A DNA stretch of 64,000 bases from Microbacterium flavum (GCF_018717645.1 NZ_JAFLHG010000009.1:97652-161651), one strand, 5' to 3'; counted from the first letter of the stretch, positions 27,600-36,792 are shown. Notes: generated by a model from the sequence alone, not told the origin. Made by a program: numbers and translations.

Positions 27600-28441
27600 C
27601 AGAGCCTCGCGTTGTGGATCGGGGTCACGAGGATCGCGCGCGCGCCGATCGCGTACAGCGCGTCCATGACCTGGTTCACCGTGCGGCGCGGGCTCATGAC
27701 GCGCACCGCGACCCAGCCCTCGTCCCGGAGCGGCGAGATCGTGGGCGACTCGATGCCGGGCGCGAGGGCGACCGCCTCGTCGACGAGGTGCGCGGGGAGG
27801 TCGTAGTCGATCATCACGTACTGACGGGCGACCATCACGCCCCGCAGGCGTCGCAGGAGCGTCTCGGCGTCTGCGCCGACGGTGGGCGACCCGATGAGGA
27901 CGGCCTCGGAGCGCAGGATCTCGGGTCCGAAGACCTCCAGGCCCGCCTGCTTGAGGGTCGTGCCGGTCTCGACGACATCGGCGATCGCATCGGCGACGCC
28001 GAGCTCGATCGCCGACTCCACCGCCCCGTCGAGCGGGACGAGGTCGGCGGCGACGCCGTGGCCGTCGAGGAAGGCATCCACGAGCCCCGGGTAGGAGGTC
28101 GCGATGCGGACCCCCTCGAGGTCGGCGACATCGGTGTACGCCCCCGGACGCCCCGCGAAGCGGAACGTCGAGCGGGCGAAGCCGAGGCTCTCGATCTCGC
28201 GGGCGCCCGGCATGCGGGCATCCAGCAGCAGGTCACGGCCGGTGACGCCCACATCGAGCGCGCCCGACCCGACGTAGGTCGCGATGTCCTTGGGACGCAG
28301 GTAGAAGAATTCGACCTCGTTGACGGGGTCGATGACGTGCAGGTCCTTCGGATCGCGGCGGCCGGTGTACCCGGCCTCCGCGAGCATCTCGGCGGTGGTG
28401 TCGGCGAGCGACCCCTTGTTCGGCACGGCGATTCGCAGCAT
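27599..28441 (-). CDS. hisG: ATP phosphoribosyltransferase, long form
   Basis: Committed and feedback-inhibited first step of histidine synthesis, joining ATP and PRPP. The 280 residues include the two-lobed catalytic core ([22 protein letters not shown], and the PRPP loop [15 protein letters not shown] near residue 155) and a C-terminal regulatory ACT-like domain (about residues 205-280, [26 protein letters not shown]), so it is the HisZ-independent long form. It follows hisE after 47 bases and couples to hisF. Confidence 0.97.
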   Translation of the reverse strand: MLRIAVPNKGSLADTTAEMLAEAGYTGRRDPKDLHVIDPVNEVEFFYLRPKDIATYVGSGALDVGVTGRDLLLDARMPGAREIESLGFARSTFRFAGRPGAYTDVADLEGVRIATSYPGLVDAFLDGHGVAADLVPLDGAVESAIELGVADAIADVVETGTTLKQAGLEVFGPEILRSEAVLIGSPTVGADAETLLRRLRGVMVARQYVMIDYDLPAHLVDEAVALAPGIESPTISPLRDEGWVAVRVMSPRRTVNQVMDALYAIGARAILVTPIHNARL

Positions 28442-28488
28442 GTCGCGGGAGCTTTCGTAGTGGGAGCGTCGGTGAGCGGAGGGCGCGC

Positions 28489-28752
28489 TCAGAGATGTCG
28501 GTAGACGTCCTCGAGGCGCAGGCCCTTGGCCAGCATCAGCACCTGCAGGTGGTAGAGCAGCTGGGAGATCTCCTCCGCCGTCTCGGCATCCGACTGGTAC
28601 TCGGCCGCCATCCAGACCTCGGCCGCCTCCTCGACGATCTTCTTGCCGATCGCGTGGACGCCGCGATCGAGCTGGGCGACCGTCCCCGAACCCTCGGGAC
28701 GGGCAGCGGCGGTGGCGGTCAGCTCCGCGAACAGTCCGTCGAACGTCTTCAC
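28489..28752 (-). CDS. hisE: Phosphoribosyl-ATP pyrophosphatase
   Basis: Hydrolyses PR-ATP to PR-AMP, second step of histidine synthesis. The protein has 87 residues of the all-alpha MazG-like fold; [16 protein letters not shown] carries the E-E-x-x-E metal ligands. GTG at 28752 follows a leaderless -10 box, so this is the first gene of the hisE-hisG-hisF-hisI operon. In many actinobacteria rpe stands directly upstream; here a divergent glutaminase gene lies between. Confidence 0.95.
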   Translation of the reverse strand: MKTFDGLFAELTATAAARPEGSGTVAQLDRGVHAIGKKIVEEAAEVWMAAEYQSDAETAEEISQLLYHLQVLMLAKGLRLEDVYRHL

Positions 28753-28758
28753 TCTGAC

Positions 28759-28764
28759 AGGCTA
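28759..28764 (-). promoter_or_regulatory. Leaderless -10 box of the hisE operon
   Basis: TAGCCT, six bases, then GTG at 28752. It faces the leaderless promoter of the glutaminase gene 32 bases away. Confidence 0.65.
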
Positions 28765-28796
28765 CCGGTCCGCGCGACCTCCCGAGGTCGCGGCGA

Positions 28797-28802
28797 TATG
28801 GT
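28797..28802 (+). promoter_or_regulatory. Leaderless -10 box of the glutaminase gene
   Basis: TATGGT, six bases, then ATG at 28809. Confidence 0.62.
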
Positions 28803-28808
28803 CGCCCT

Positions 28809-29978
28809 ATGGACCCCGTGACGCAGCTGCTGGAGGACGTGCTCGCCGATGTCCGCGGTGAAGACGCCGGCGCGGTCGCCGACTACATCCCCGAGCTCGC
28901 CCGTGCGGATGCCTCCCGGCTCGCCCTCGCGGTCACCGGCCCCGCCGGCGGGACGATCGCCGTGGGCGACGCGGACGCGGAGTTCTCCATCCAGTCGATC
29001 TCGAAGCCGTTCGTCTTCGCGCTGGTGCTCGACGCCCTCGGCCGCGACGAGGTGCTGCGCCATGTCGGGGTGGAGCCCAGCGGCGAGCCGTTCAACGCCA
29101 TCAGCCTCGAGGAGTCCACGGGGCGCCCGGCCAACCCGCTCATCAACGCGGGCGCGATCGCCGTGACGGGTCTCGTCCCGGGCACGGACCTCGAGGAGCG
29201 CTCCGCCCGCATCGTCGCGGGGCTCTCCGCCTTCGCGGGGCGGAGCCTCACCGTCGACGAGGACGTGTACGCGTCCGAGTCCGCCACCGGGGAGCGCAAC
29301 CGTGCGCTCGCCCACCTCCTGCGGTCGTACGACATCCTCCACGGCGATCCGCACGTGAGCGTCGAGGCGTACTTCCGCCAGTGCGCGACCCTCGTCACCG
29401 TCACGGACGTGTCGGTGATGGCGGGGACCCTCGCCTTCGGCGGGCGCAATCCCGTGACCGGCGAGAAGGTGATCTCAGCCCGGACCGCGCGCGACGTCGT
29501 CTCCCTCATGACCAGCTGCGGGATGTACGACGGTTCGGGGTCCTGGCTCCTCCGGGTCGGGCTCCCGGCCAAGAGCGGGGTGTCCGGAGGCATCCTGGCG
29601 CTCGCTCCCTCCCAGTTCGGCGTCGCGGTGATGAGCCCCCGCCTCGACGTCCACGGCAACAGCACCCGGGGGCGCCTTGTGCTGGAGCGACTGTCGGACG
29701 AGCTCGGGATGCACGTGTTCGATCAGCACACGGCGATCGCGACGCCGCGCGTGTCGGTCGAGCACGACTCCGACGGAACGATGCGCGTGGGCCTCGAGGG
29801 CGAGTTGTCCTTCAGCGGCGCCGAGCGGGTCCTCGCAGCCCTGCGCGGGATCGAGGTGGCTGCCGACGTGCCGCACCTGGTGGTCGACGTCCGCGGCCTG
29901 TCGCAGCTGCATCCTGCGGCGCTCGCGGTGCTCCGCGCGCAGGTGGGGCGCCTGGGCGGTGAGGTCCGCGTCGACTGA
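28809..29978 (+). CDS. glsA: Glutaminase fused to a STAS domain
   Basis: Serine-dependent glutaminase, hydrolysing glutamine to glutamate and ammonia. The catalytic pair is Ser63 and Lys66 in SIQSISKPF, with NPLINAGAI, SERS-like ASESATGERNRA, and GGRNPVTGEKV following. Beyond the usual 310-residue enzyme is an 80-residue C-terminal STAS domain (RVSVEHDSDGTMRVGLEGEL, then VVDVRGLSQLHPAAL), which may bind a regulator or nucleotide. The gene is on the opposite strand to all its neighbours and splits the rpe-hisE order, suggesting later insertion. Its TGA directly abuts the rpe stop. Confidence 0.92.
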   Translation: MDPVTQLLEDVLADVRGEDAGAVADYIPELARADASRLALAVTGPAGGTIAVGDADAEFSIQSISKPFVFALVLDALGRDEVLRHVGVEPSGEPFNAISLEESTGRPANPLINAGAIAVTGLVPGTDLEERSARIVAGLSAFAGRSLTVDEDVYASESATGERNRALAHLLRSYDILHGDPHVSVEAYFRQCATLVTVTDVSVMAGTLAFGGRNPVTGEKVISARTARDVVSLMTSCGMYDGSGSWLLRVGLPAKSGVSGGILALAPSQFGVAVMSPRLDVHGNSTRGRLVLERLSDELGMHVFDQHTAIATPRVSVEHDSDGTMRVGLEGELSFSGAERVLAALRGIEVAADVPHLVVDVRGLSQLHPAALAVLRAQVGRLGGEVRVD

Positions 29979-30638
29979 TCAGTGGGCGTGGGCGGATGCC
30001 TCCTCGCGCAGCGCCGCGATGGCGGCGGCGGGGTCGGCGGCGCCGAACACGGCCGACCCGGCGACGAAGGTGTCGGCACCGGCCTCCGCCGCCTGCGCGA
30101 TGGTCGACGCCGAGATCCCACCGTCCACCTGGAGCCACACCTGCGATCCGCGGCGGCGCGCCTCGGCCTGGAGGCGCGCGAGCTTGGGCATCTGATCGGA
30201 CATGAAGGACTGGCCGCCGAAGCCCGGTTCGACGGTCATGACGAGGATCTGATCGAACTCGTCGAGCACCTCGAACAGGCCCTCGACCGGGGTCGCGGGC
30301 TTGACGGCGACGCCCGCGCGCGCGCCGATGTCGCGCAGACGCCGCGCCAGGCTGATCGGGTCGGCCGCCGCCTCCAGGTGGAACGTGACCGATGCCGCCC
30401 CGATCTCGGCGTACCCGGGGGCCCAGCGGTCGGGATCGGTGATCATCAGGTGCACGTCCAGGGGCACGGGGCTCGTGGCCTGGATCCGCTCGACCATCTG
30501 CGGGCCGAAGGTGAGGTTCGGGACGAAGTGGTTGTCCATCACGTCGACATGCACGAAGTCCGCGTTCGCGATCCGCTGGAGGTCCGTCTGCATGTTGACG
30601 AAGTCGGCCGACAGGATGCTGGGGTTGATTCGCGCCAC
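29979..30638 (-). CDS. rpe: Ribulose-phosphate 3-epimerase
   Basis: Pentose-phosphate enzyme interconverting ribulose 5-phosphate and xylulose 5-phosphate. The 219-residue TIM barrel carries RINPSILSADFVNM, HVDVMDNHFVPNLTFG with metal-binding His and Asp, LDVHLMI, MTVEPGFGGQSF and VDGGIS with the second catalytic aspartate. The GTG at 30638 is preferred over GTG 30653 because GATAAT lies six bases upstream of it, and the protein then begins at the usual place. Convergent with glsA with no gap. Confidence 0.95.
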   Translation of the reverse strand: MARINPSILSADFVNMQTDLQRIANADFVHVDVMDNHFVPNLTFGPQMVERIQATSPVPLDVHLMITDPDRWAPGYAEIGAASVTFHLEAAADPISLARRLRDIGARAGVAVKPATPVEGLFEVLDEFDQILVMTVEPGFGGQSFMSDQMPKLARLQAEARRRGSQVWLQVDGGISASTIAQAAEAGADTFVAGSAVFGAADPAAAIAALREEASAHAH

Positions 30639-30644
30639 GGGCCC

Positions 30645-30650
30645 ATTATC
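30645..30650 (-). promoter_or_regulatory. Leaderless -10 box of rpe
   Basis: GATAAT, six bases, then GTG at 30638. This is the closest to the canonical TATAAT among the leaderless promoters here. Confidence 0.62.
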
Positions 30651-30662
30651 CACACACGACGC

Positions 30663-30720
30663 GCCTCTCCGAGACGCGGCCGAGACCGGCCGATACGGTG
30701 CTCGGGAGTCGAGGAGAGGC
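30663..30720 (-). other. Structured spacer between rsmB and rpe
   Basis: GCCTCTCC (30663-30670) pairs with GGAGAGGC (30713-30720) around an inner CGGCCG-AGAC-CGGCCG hairpin (30677-30692). It may end the long pyr/fmt/rsmB transcript before the rpe promoter. No T-run is present. Confidence 0.35.
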
Positions 30721-30779
30721 AGACCTCGAGCGGCGGACCCGAGGGTCGACCGCCCGTGACCCGAGGGGACGGAGCGGAC

Positions 30780-32159
30780 TCAGCGCCGTCGCAGCAGCGA
30801 GATCGACATCGCGTCGGTGCCGTGACGGTGCGGCCAGAGCTGCGCGCGAGCGCCGCCCGCGCCCTCGCCATCGCCCGCCGCGAGGTCGATCGGGGCATCG
30901 GAGATGCGCGCCACGACCGCGCGGGCGTCCAGTTCCTCGAGCTCGCCGGGATGGGTGCGGAGCGTCTCGGCGACGATGCCGGCCGTCTCGGCGAGGTGGG
31001 GCGAGCACGTCACGTACGCGACGATTCCGCCGGGTGCGAGCGCCTCGACCGCGGCATCCAGCAGCTCCGACTGCAGCGCCGCGAGCGCCGGGACGTCCGC
31101 CGGCTGCTTGCGCCACCGTGCTTCGGGACGGCGGCGCAGCGCGCCGAGGCCGGTGCAGGGCGCGTCGACGAGGATCCGGTCGTAGCGCCCCCGTCCGGCG
31201 CGCGTGCGGCCGTCCTCCTCGGACACCGGGACCTGCAGCGGCACCCCCGCGACCGAGTCCCGCACGAGGCCGGCGCGCGCGGGCGACACCTCGTTCGCCT
31301 CGAGGCGCGCGCCGTGGGCGAGCGCCTCGGCGGCGAGCACCGCGGTCTTCCCGCCCGGGGCGGCGCACAGGTCAAGCCACACCTCGCCCTCCTGCACCGG
31401 CACGGCCCGCGACAGGGCCAGCGCGGCGAGCTGAGACCCTTCGTCCTGCACCCGCACCCGACCGTCGGATGCCGCGACGACCGTGCCCGGGTCACCCCCG
31501 CCGGAGCGGAAGCCGATCGGCGAGTACGGCGTGGCGACGGCATCCTCGGGCCTCTCGGCGAGCCCCGGGAGCGCGGCGAGGGTGACAATCGGCGACACGT
31601 TGTCGGCCTCGAGCAGCGCGTCCAGCTCGTCCGCCCGCCCCTCGGCTGCGAGGGCCCGACGGAAGGCGCGGATGACCCAGACGGGGTGGGCGTAGCGGAG
31701 CGCGAGCCGCTCGTCGTCCGACCGCGCGGACGCATCGAGACGCTCGAGCCACTCCTCGCGGCTGCGCTCGGACACGCGCCGCAGGACGGCGTTGGCGAAC
31801 CCCGACGCCGAGGTCCCTGCCGCCATCCGCACCTGGCGGACGGTCTCGTTCACGGCGGCGTGGGTGGGCGTGCGCATCGCGAGCAGCTGATGTGCGCCGA
31901 GCCGGAGCGCGTCGAGGACGGCCGGATCGATCGCCGAGACGGGCCTGCCGGCCGCATCGGCGATGATCGCGTCGTAGGTCCCTTCGCGCCGGAGCGTGCC
32001 GTAGGTCAGCTCGGTCGCGAGGGCCGCATCGGGGCCGGACAGACCGGCGCGCACGAGGGAGCGGGGAAGGAGCAGGTTCGCGTATGCGTCCGACGAGTGA
32101 ACGGCGCGCAGCACGTCATAGGCGACCCAGCGCGGTGTGCGACCCGATGCGGCGCTCAT
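30780..32159 (-). CDS. rsmB: 16S rRNA m5C967 methyltransferase, RsmB family
   Basis: SAM-dependent rRNA cytosine-C5 methyltransferase of 459 residues. The N-terminal 140 residues are a NusB-like RNA-binding domain (VAYDVLRAVHSSDAYANLLL). The catalytic domain has motif I LDLCAAPGGKTAVLA, motif IV DAPCTGLGALRRRPE and motif VI VTCSPHLAET, giving the two cysteines of this class. The start is ATG 32159, overlapping the fmt stop as ATGA; a longer in-frame extension runs into fmt. Other targets within the RsmB/F family cannot be excluded. Confidence 0.9.
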   Translation of the reverse strand: MSAASGRTPRWVAYDVLRAVHSSDAYANLLLPRSLVRAGLSGPDAALATELTYGTLRREGTYDAIIADAAGRPVSAIDPAVLDALRLGAHQLLAMRTPTHAAVNETVRQVRMAAGTSASGFANAVLRRVSERSREEWLERLDASARSDDERLALRYAHPVWVIRAFRRALAAEGRADELDALLEADNVSPIVTLAALPGLAERPEDAVATPYSPIGFRSGGGDPGTVVAASDGRVRVQDEGSQLAALALSRAVPVQEGEVWLDLCAAPGGKTAVLAAEALAHGARLEANEVSPARAGLVRDSVAGVPLQVPVSEEDGRTRAGRGRYDRILVDAPCTGLGALRRRPEARWRKQPADVPALAALQSELLDAAVEALAPGGIVAYVTCSPHLAETAGIVAETLRTHPGELEELDARAVVARISDAPIDLAAGDGEGAGGARAQLWPHRHGTDAMSISLLRRR

Positions 32160-33088
32160 CGTGCGCCCTCCGAGAGTTCGGCCAGCGGTGCGTCCCCGCG
32201 CAGGCCCCGCCACCAGTCGGCGGCCGCCATCGCCCCCTTGCCGGCGGGCTGGACCGTCTTCAGGACGAGCGTGCCGTCGCCCGCGCCCACGACGACATCG
32301 CGCCCGGAGAGCACGAACGCCCCGGGGGCGAGCTCGAGGTCGGGGCCGCGGAACGCGTCGAGGACCTTCAGCCGCTGGCCCGCGACGACGAGGTGCGCGC
32401 CCGGCTCCGGGGTCGTGCCGCGGTAGCGGTCGAGGACGACGTCCGCGGATGCCGAGAGATCCAGGGCACCGTCAGCCAGCGTCAGCTTCGGCGCGAGGGT
32501 CACCTCACCCTCCTGCGGCACGGGATGCGCCTCACCTGCGGCGATCGCGCCGACCACGCCAGCGACGAGGTCGGCCCCGCGATCCGCGAGGGCGTTCAGC
32601 ACCTCCCCCGCCGTCGCACCGCGCGGCACGTCGTAACGGAGCTCTGCGAAGACGTCCCCCGCGTCGAGCGCCGGGACGAGCTGGAAGACCGTGGCACCGG
32701 TCGTCCGGTCCCCCGCGATCAGCGCGTGCTGGACGGGGGCCGCGCCGCGCCAGCGGGGCAGCAGAGAGAAGTGCAGGTTGATCCAGCCGTGCGGCGGGAG
32801 CGAGAGGAGCGGCTCGCGGACGAGCCCGCCGTACGCGACGATCACACCGATGTCGGGCGCCGCCTCGGCGATCGCCGCCGTCGCCGCGGCATCCAGCCGG
32901 TCCGCCTTGATGACCGGGATGCCGAGGTCTTCGGCCGCGCCCGCGACCGGCGACGGGGTGAGCACGCGCTTGCGTCCCCGCGGCGCGTCGGTGCGCGTCA
33001 CGACCGCGACGACCTCGTGCGCGGAGGCTGCCAGGGCGTGAAGGCTCGGGACCGCGGGCGCCGGCGTGCCGGCGAAGACGATGCGCAT
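32156..33088 (-). CDS. fmt: Methionyl-tRNA formyltransferase
   Basis: Formylates initiator Met-tRNA using 10-formyl-tetrahydrofolate. The 310 residues begin RIVFAGTPAPAVPSL; HGWINLHFSLLPRWRGAAPVQHALIAGD contains the catalytic Asn-His pair with the SLLP loop, and the C-terminal OB-like domain starts around residue 205. ATG 33088 is chosen because GAGGAG lies upstream and because eight further in-frame residues are not conserved. Coupled to rsmB by ATGA; lies 26 bases after priA. Confidence 0.96.
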   Translation of the reverse strand: MRIVFAGTPAPAVPSLHALAASAHEVVAVVTRTDAPRGRKRVLTPSPVAGAAEDLGIPVIKADRLDAAATAAIAEAAPDIGVIVAYGGLVREPLLSLPPHGWINLHFSLLPRWRGAAPVQHALIAGDRTTGATVFQLVPALDAGDVFAELRYDVPRGATAGEVLNALADRGADLVAGVVGAIAAGEAHPVPQEGEVTLAPKLTLADGALDLSASADVVLDRYRGTTPEPGAHLVVAGQRLKVLDAFRGPDLELAPGAFVLSGRDVVVGAGDGTLVLKTVQPAGKGAMAAADWWRGLRGDAPLAELSEGAR

Positions 33089-33114
33089 GGGGCTCCTCGG
33101 GGGTGTCGGCATGA

Positions 33115-35121
33115 TCAGAGGTCGAGCTCGGGCACGTCGAGTCGCACTTTCAGCGTAGTCCGCGGCGCCGAGCGGTCACTCCGGGCGCGCGCCCGCCGCC
33201 CGCTCAGCGCGTCGGCGACGACGGAGGCCCGCAGGCTCTCGGCAACCGGACCGCCGTGGGCGTAATCGAAGCGGACGAGCGCGCGGACGCCTCCCGCCGC
33301 GAGGGGGACGGGCCCGAGGATCGCCGCGGCATCCAGCGAGGGCACCGCCTCTCGGAGCGCCGCGAGCGCGGTCGACACGCTCGTGACGGCTCCCTCCACC
33401 GCGGCCACGCGGACGGTGGGCGGCATGTGCAGCGGGCCGCGATCAGCGAGCTCGGCGCGGGCGTAGGCAGGCTGGGTCCAGGTGGCCAGCGCACGGGCGA
33501 CGGGCCCGGTCACCCCCACGAGATGCACGGGAGCCTTCGGGCGCGCGAGCGCCGCGGCATTCGACCACCAGCGAAGGGCGGACTCTCCGATCCGCAGCTG
33601 CTCGGCGAGCAGCATCCGGTCGCCGTCGAGGAGGATGACGGCGTGATAGCCGCCCGCGGCCTGCGGCTCCGCGCCGCGCGTCGCGACGACGAGAGCGGGG
33701 CGCCCGTCGACGCTCGTGACGGGGTGTTCGCCGTCGGCGAGGATGACCCGGGTGTGGGGGAAGGCGCGGCCGAGCTCGTCCGCCGTGCGCTCGCTCCCCG
33801 ATGACGCCATCCGCAGGGTGGTCCCCTGGCAGTGCGGGCAGGTCCACGACAGCGTGGTGCGGCCGCACCATCCGCAGTCGGGCGCCGCACCGGGACGTCG
33901 CGCGCGCAGGGGCCCCGTGCAGTGCGGGCAGCGTGCGGGCATCCGGCACGAGGCGCAGACGAGGACCGGGGCATAGCCGGGACGGGACACCTGGACCAGC
34001 ACGGGCCCGTGCGCGAGCGCTGCGCGTGCGGCGGCGAAGGCCGCCGATGGCACCCGCTGGCCACGCGACTCGCCCTCGCGCGTGGCGGACAGGACGACGG
34101 CGGGGCTCTCGCGCCGCCGCGCGGGTGCCTCGCGCACCCAGCCCAGCTGGACGAGACGCTCGACGTCCGAGGTGCGGGTGTGGCCGGCGAACACCAGCGC
34201 CGACCCTTCGAGCTCCTGGCGTACGAGCGCCGCATCGCGGGCGTGCACCCCGGGGCTCAGGGGCTCGGCGAGAAGGGGGTCCCCGTCATCCCAGACGATG
34301 ACCGTGCCCACCTCGGCCGCGGGGGCGTAGACGGTCGAACGGTTCCCCACGACGATGGCGGGGACGCCGCCGAGAAGTCGGAGGTAGCTCGCGTAGCGCT
34401 CAGGACCGGACCGCCGGGCGTCATCGCGCACCACGGCGCCCGCGGGGGCCCGGCCCTCGAGCACCTGCAGCACCTGGTCCTCGTCGCGCTGATCGGGAAC
34501 GACGATGAGCGTGCTGCGACCGCGCGCGAGCGTGTCGAGGGCCATCGCGGCGAGGAGCTCAGCCCATGCCCCCACGGGGACCTCTCGCCCCTCCCCCGAA
34601 GCCGTCGCCGGTCGCGGCGGGGCGTCCACCGCGACCCGTCCACCGTCGGTCAGCGCCGGGCCGAGGTCCGGATACGCGCCCAGGATGCCGGCGGCCCACG
34701 CCTGCGCCTGCGCACTCGCCTCCGGCGCGGCCTCGCGCCCCCCCTCCGCCTGCGCGATCAGCCACGCCTTCTCGGCGCGCACCATCCGCTTCGGGACCGC
34801 GAGGCGCAGGATGTCGCTGGCCGACCCCGCCGCCCGGTCGGCGACCCTGCGGGCGAGGGCGTAGAGCGCGGGCGGGAGGACCGGGACGGGAGAGACCACG
34901 GCGTCCACCTCGGAGAGCGGCTTGGAGGTGCGCGCCGCATCGGCGGCATCCACTGTCTCCACCAGGTACCCCTCGACGACGCGTCCCGCGGTCCGCAGCG
35001 GCACCTTGACGCGGACGCCAGGGACCGCCTCCGCCTCGAGGGCGGGCGGGATCGCGTAGTCGAACAGACGGTCCAGCTGCGGCAGCGGCGAGTCGATCAG
35101 GACGCGCGCGACGAGCGACAT
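33115..35121 (-). CDS. priA: Primosomal protein N' (PriA), degenerate helicase
   Basis: PriA-like replication restart protein of 668 residues. The N-terminal DNA-binding domain (ARVLIDSPLPQLDRLFDYAIPP) is well kept, and a zinc-binding cysteine array is intact (CASCRMPARCPHC ... CGWCGRTTLSWTCPHC). The ATPase motifs are not: where GSGKT should stand, near residue 200, there is no P-loop, and the DEAH box is replaced by VIVWDDGDPLL. Actinobacterial PriA proteins are known to have lost ATPase signatures, so the role is probably structural in restart. ATG 35121 follows metK after eight bases. Confidence 0.9.
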   Translation of the reverse strand: MSLVARVLIDSPLPQLDRLFDYAIPPALEAEAVPGVRVKVPLRTAGRVVEGYLVETVDAADAARTSKPLSEVDAVVSPVPVLPPALYALARRVADRAAGSASDILRLAVPKRMVRAEKAWLIAQAEGGREAAPEASAQAQAWAAGILGAYPDLGPALTDGGRVAVDAPPRPATASGEGREVPVGAWAELLAAMALDTLARGRSTLIVVPDQRDEDQVLQVLEGRAPAGAVVRDDARRSGPERYASYLRLLGGVPAIVVGNRSTVYAPAAEVGTVIVWDDGDPLLAEPLSPGVHARDAALVRQELEGSALVFAGHTRTSDVERLVQLGWVREAPARRRESPAVVLSATREGESRGQRVPSAAFAAARAALAHGPVLVQVSRPGYAPVLVCASCRMPARCPHCTGPLRARRPGAAPDCGWCGRTTLSWTCPHCQGTTLRMASSGSERTADELGRAFPHTRVILADGEHPVTSVDGRPALVVATRGAEPQAAGGYHAVILLDGDRMLLAEQLRIGESALRWWSNAAALARPKAPVHLVGVTGPVARALATWTQPAYARAELADRGPLHMPPTVRVAAVEGAVTSVSTALAALREAVPSLDAAAILGPVPLAAGGVRALVRFDYAHGGPVAESLRASVVADALSGRRARARSDRSAPRTTLKVRLDVPELDL

Positions 35122-35129
35122 GGTCCGCG

Positions 35130-36323
35130 TCAGAGCCGGGCGGCCGCGCGCAGCTCGTCGACGCGGTCCGTCCGCTCCCACGTGAACTCGGGGAGCTCGC
35201 GGCCGAAGTGTCCGTACGCGGCGGTCTTGGCGTAGATCGGGCGCAACAGGTCCAGCTCGTCGATGATCGCCTGCGGGCGCAGGTCGAACACGTCGCGGAT
35301 CGCCCGCGTGATGGTCTCGTCCGACGCCGCGCCGGTCCCGAAGGTCTCGACGTAGAGGCCGACGGGCTCCGCGCGCCCGATGGCGTACGCCACCTGGACC
35401 TCGAGCCGCTCCGCGAGCCCCGCGGCGACGGCGTTCTTGGCGACCCACCGCATGGCGTACGCGGCCGAGCGGTCGACCTTCGACGGGTCTTTGCCGCTGA
35501 ACGCCCCGCCGCCGTGGCGCGCCGCTCCGCCGTAGGTGTCGATGATGATCTTCCGGCCGGTGAGCCCGGCGTCGCCCTTGGGACCGCCGATCACGAAGGG
35601 GCCCGCGGGGTTGATGACGTAGCGGACGCTGGAGGTGTCGAGCCCCGTCGTCGCGAGCACCGGGTCGATGACCTCGGCCTGCACGGCGGCGCGCAGGGCG
35701 GGCAGGGAGATGTCGGGATTGTGCTGCGTGGAGAGCACGACGGTGTCGACGGTGCGGGGCGTCTGTCCGTCGTAGCCGAGCGTGACCTGGGTCTTGCCGT
35801 CGGGGCGCAGGAAGCCGAGGGCGCCCGACCGGCGCGCATCCGTGAGCCGCTCCGCGAGGCGGTGCGCCGTCCAGATCGCCATCGGCATGAGCTGCGGCGT
35901 CTCGGTCGTCGCGTAGCCGAACATGATGCCCTGGTCCCCCGCCCCGAGCGCGGAGATCGGGTCGATCGAGCCGCCCTCGCGGTGCTCGATCGCGGTGTCG
36001 ACACCCGCGGCGATGTCGCCGGACTGCTCGCCGATCGAGACCGTCACACCGCACGAGTCGCCGTCGAAGCCGGTCTCGCTGGAGGTGTAGCCGATGCCGT
36101 TCACCACGCGACGGACGATTCCCGGGATGTCGGCGTAGCCGTCGGTGCGCACTTCTCCGGCGACGTGGACGAGGCCGGTCGTGACGAGGGTCTCGACCGC
36201 GACACGGCTGGTGGGGTCGACGGACAGGAGCGCGTCGAGGACCGAGTCGGAGATCTGATCGCAGATCTTGTCCGGGTGACCCTCGGTCACGGACTCGGAC
36301 GTGAACAGACGCAGGCCGCTCAT
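35130..36323 (-). CDS. metK: S-adenosylmethionine synthetase
   Basis: Forms S-adenosylmethionine from methionine and ATP. The 397 residues show [19 protein letters not shown] at the N-terminus, [12 protein letters not shown] (ATP-binding) near residue 118, and [22 protein letters not shown], the P-loop-like methionine/phosphate region, near residue 265. ATG 36323 has GGAGGATC upstream. A long hairpin stands between rpoZ and this gene, so it may have its own promoter; no SAM riboswitch of a known class was recognised in the 128-base spacer. Confidence 0.97.
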   Translation of the reverse strand: MSGLRLFTSESVTEGHPDKICDQISDSVLDALLSVDPTSRVAVETLVTTGLVHVAGEVRTDGYADIPGIVRRVVNGIGYTSSETGFDGDSCGVTVSIGEQSGDIAAGVDTAIEHREGGSIDPISALGAGDQGIMFGYATTETPQLMPMAIWTAHRLAERLTDARRSGALGFLRPDGKTQVTLGYDGQTPRTVDTVVLSTQHNPDISLPALRAAVQAEVIDPVLATTGLDTSSVRYVINPAGPFVIGGPKGDAGLTGRKIIIDTYGGAARHGGGAFSGKDPSKVDRSAAYAMRWVAKNAVAAGLAERLEVQVAYAIGRAEPVGLYVETFGTGAASDETITRAIRDVFDLRPQAIIDELDLLRPIYAKTAAYGHFGRELPEFTWERTDRVDELRAAARL

Positions 36324-36369
36324 CGGATCCTCCAGGGTGCAGGTCGGGGTGGACGGGTTCTCACACGAT

Positions 36370-36409
36370 CATGCCCGCGGCTCCCGACACAACGGGAAAC
36401 GCGGGCATG
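36370..36409 (-). terminator. Hairpin between rpoZ and metK
   Basis: CATGCCCGCG (36370-36379) pairs perfectly with CGCGGGCATG (36400-36409), and the loop contains a second short stem CCCG/CGGG. It lies 42 bases after the rpoZ stop and 46 before the metK start. No T-run, so it may end rpoZ messages or act as an attenuator for metK. Confidence 0.5.
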
Positions 36410-36451
36410 GAGCGCGCCACGGGAGGTCACAGACCGCCGTGGACGCGGAGA

Positions 36452-36706
36452 TCACTCGGCGTGGCGCAGGCGCAGCTTGTCCTCGTGGATCTCGTGGAGC
36501 GCGATCGTCAGAGGCTTGTCCTCGACGCTCGAGTCGACGAGCGGGCCCACGTTGTCGAAGAGGTTCCCCTCGTGCAGGTCCGAGTAGTAGTCGTTGATCT
36601 GACGGGCGCGCTTGGACGCGTAGATCACCAGCTGGTACTTGGAGTCGACCTTGTCGAGCAGCGCGTCGATGGGCGGGTCGATGATGCCCTTGTCACGTCC
36701 GGCCAT
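36452..36706 (-). CDS. rpoZ: RNA polymerase omega subunit
   Basis: Small subunit (84 residues) that assists assembly of beta-prime in RNA polymerase. The sequence [31 protein letters not shown] is the characteristic omega core; the actinobacterial tail [19 protein letters not shown] completes it. ATG 36706 has an AGGAGG-like site (GGAGG) upstream. It follows gmk, as in Mycobacterium. Confidence 0.95.
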   Translation of the reverse strand: MAGRDKGIIDPPIDALLDKVDSKYQLVIYASKRARQINDYYSDLHEGNLFDNVGPLVDSSVEDKPLTIALHEIHEDKLRLRHAE

Positions 36707-36766
36707 GATGAACCTCCAGGATCGGATGGCGGTGGAAAGCAGGTGGCGAGAAAGTCGCGGGCCGCA

Positions 36767-36782
36767 GGATGCCGCGGCATCC
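36767..36782. repeat. Perfect 16-base palindrome in the rpoZ leader
   Basis: GGATGCCGCGGCATCC equals its own reverse complement and consists of the window's over-represented heptamer GGATGCC in both orientations. It lies at the predicted 5' end of the rpoZ mRNA. Confidence 0.7.
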
Positions 36783-36786
36783 GACC

Positions 36787-36792
36787 ATTCTA
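36787..36792 (-). promoter_or_regulatory. Extended -10 box of rpoZ, abutting the gmk stop codon
   Basis: TAGAAT preceded by TGA, giving an extended TGN-type -10. The TG belongs to the gmk stop codon. The leader to the rpoZ ATG would be about 75 bases. Confidence 0.55.

Noticed and set aside
30639..30653. rpe starting at GTG 30653
   Set aside because: Five extra residues (DNGPV region) are not conserved and that GTG lies upstream of the GATAAT box that gives a leaderless start at 30638.
36324..36451. Known SAM riboswitch before metK
   Set aside because: A single nested hairpin without the conserved multi-helix core of the SAM-I, SAM-II or SAM-IV classes.
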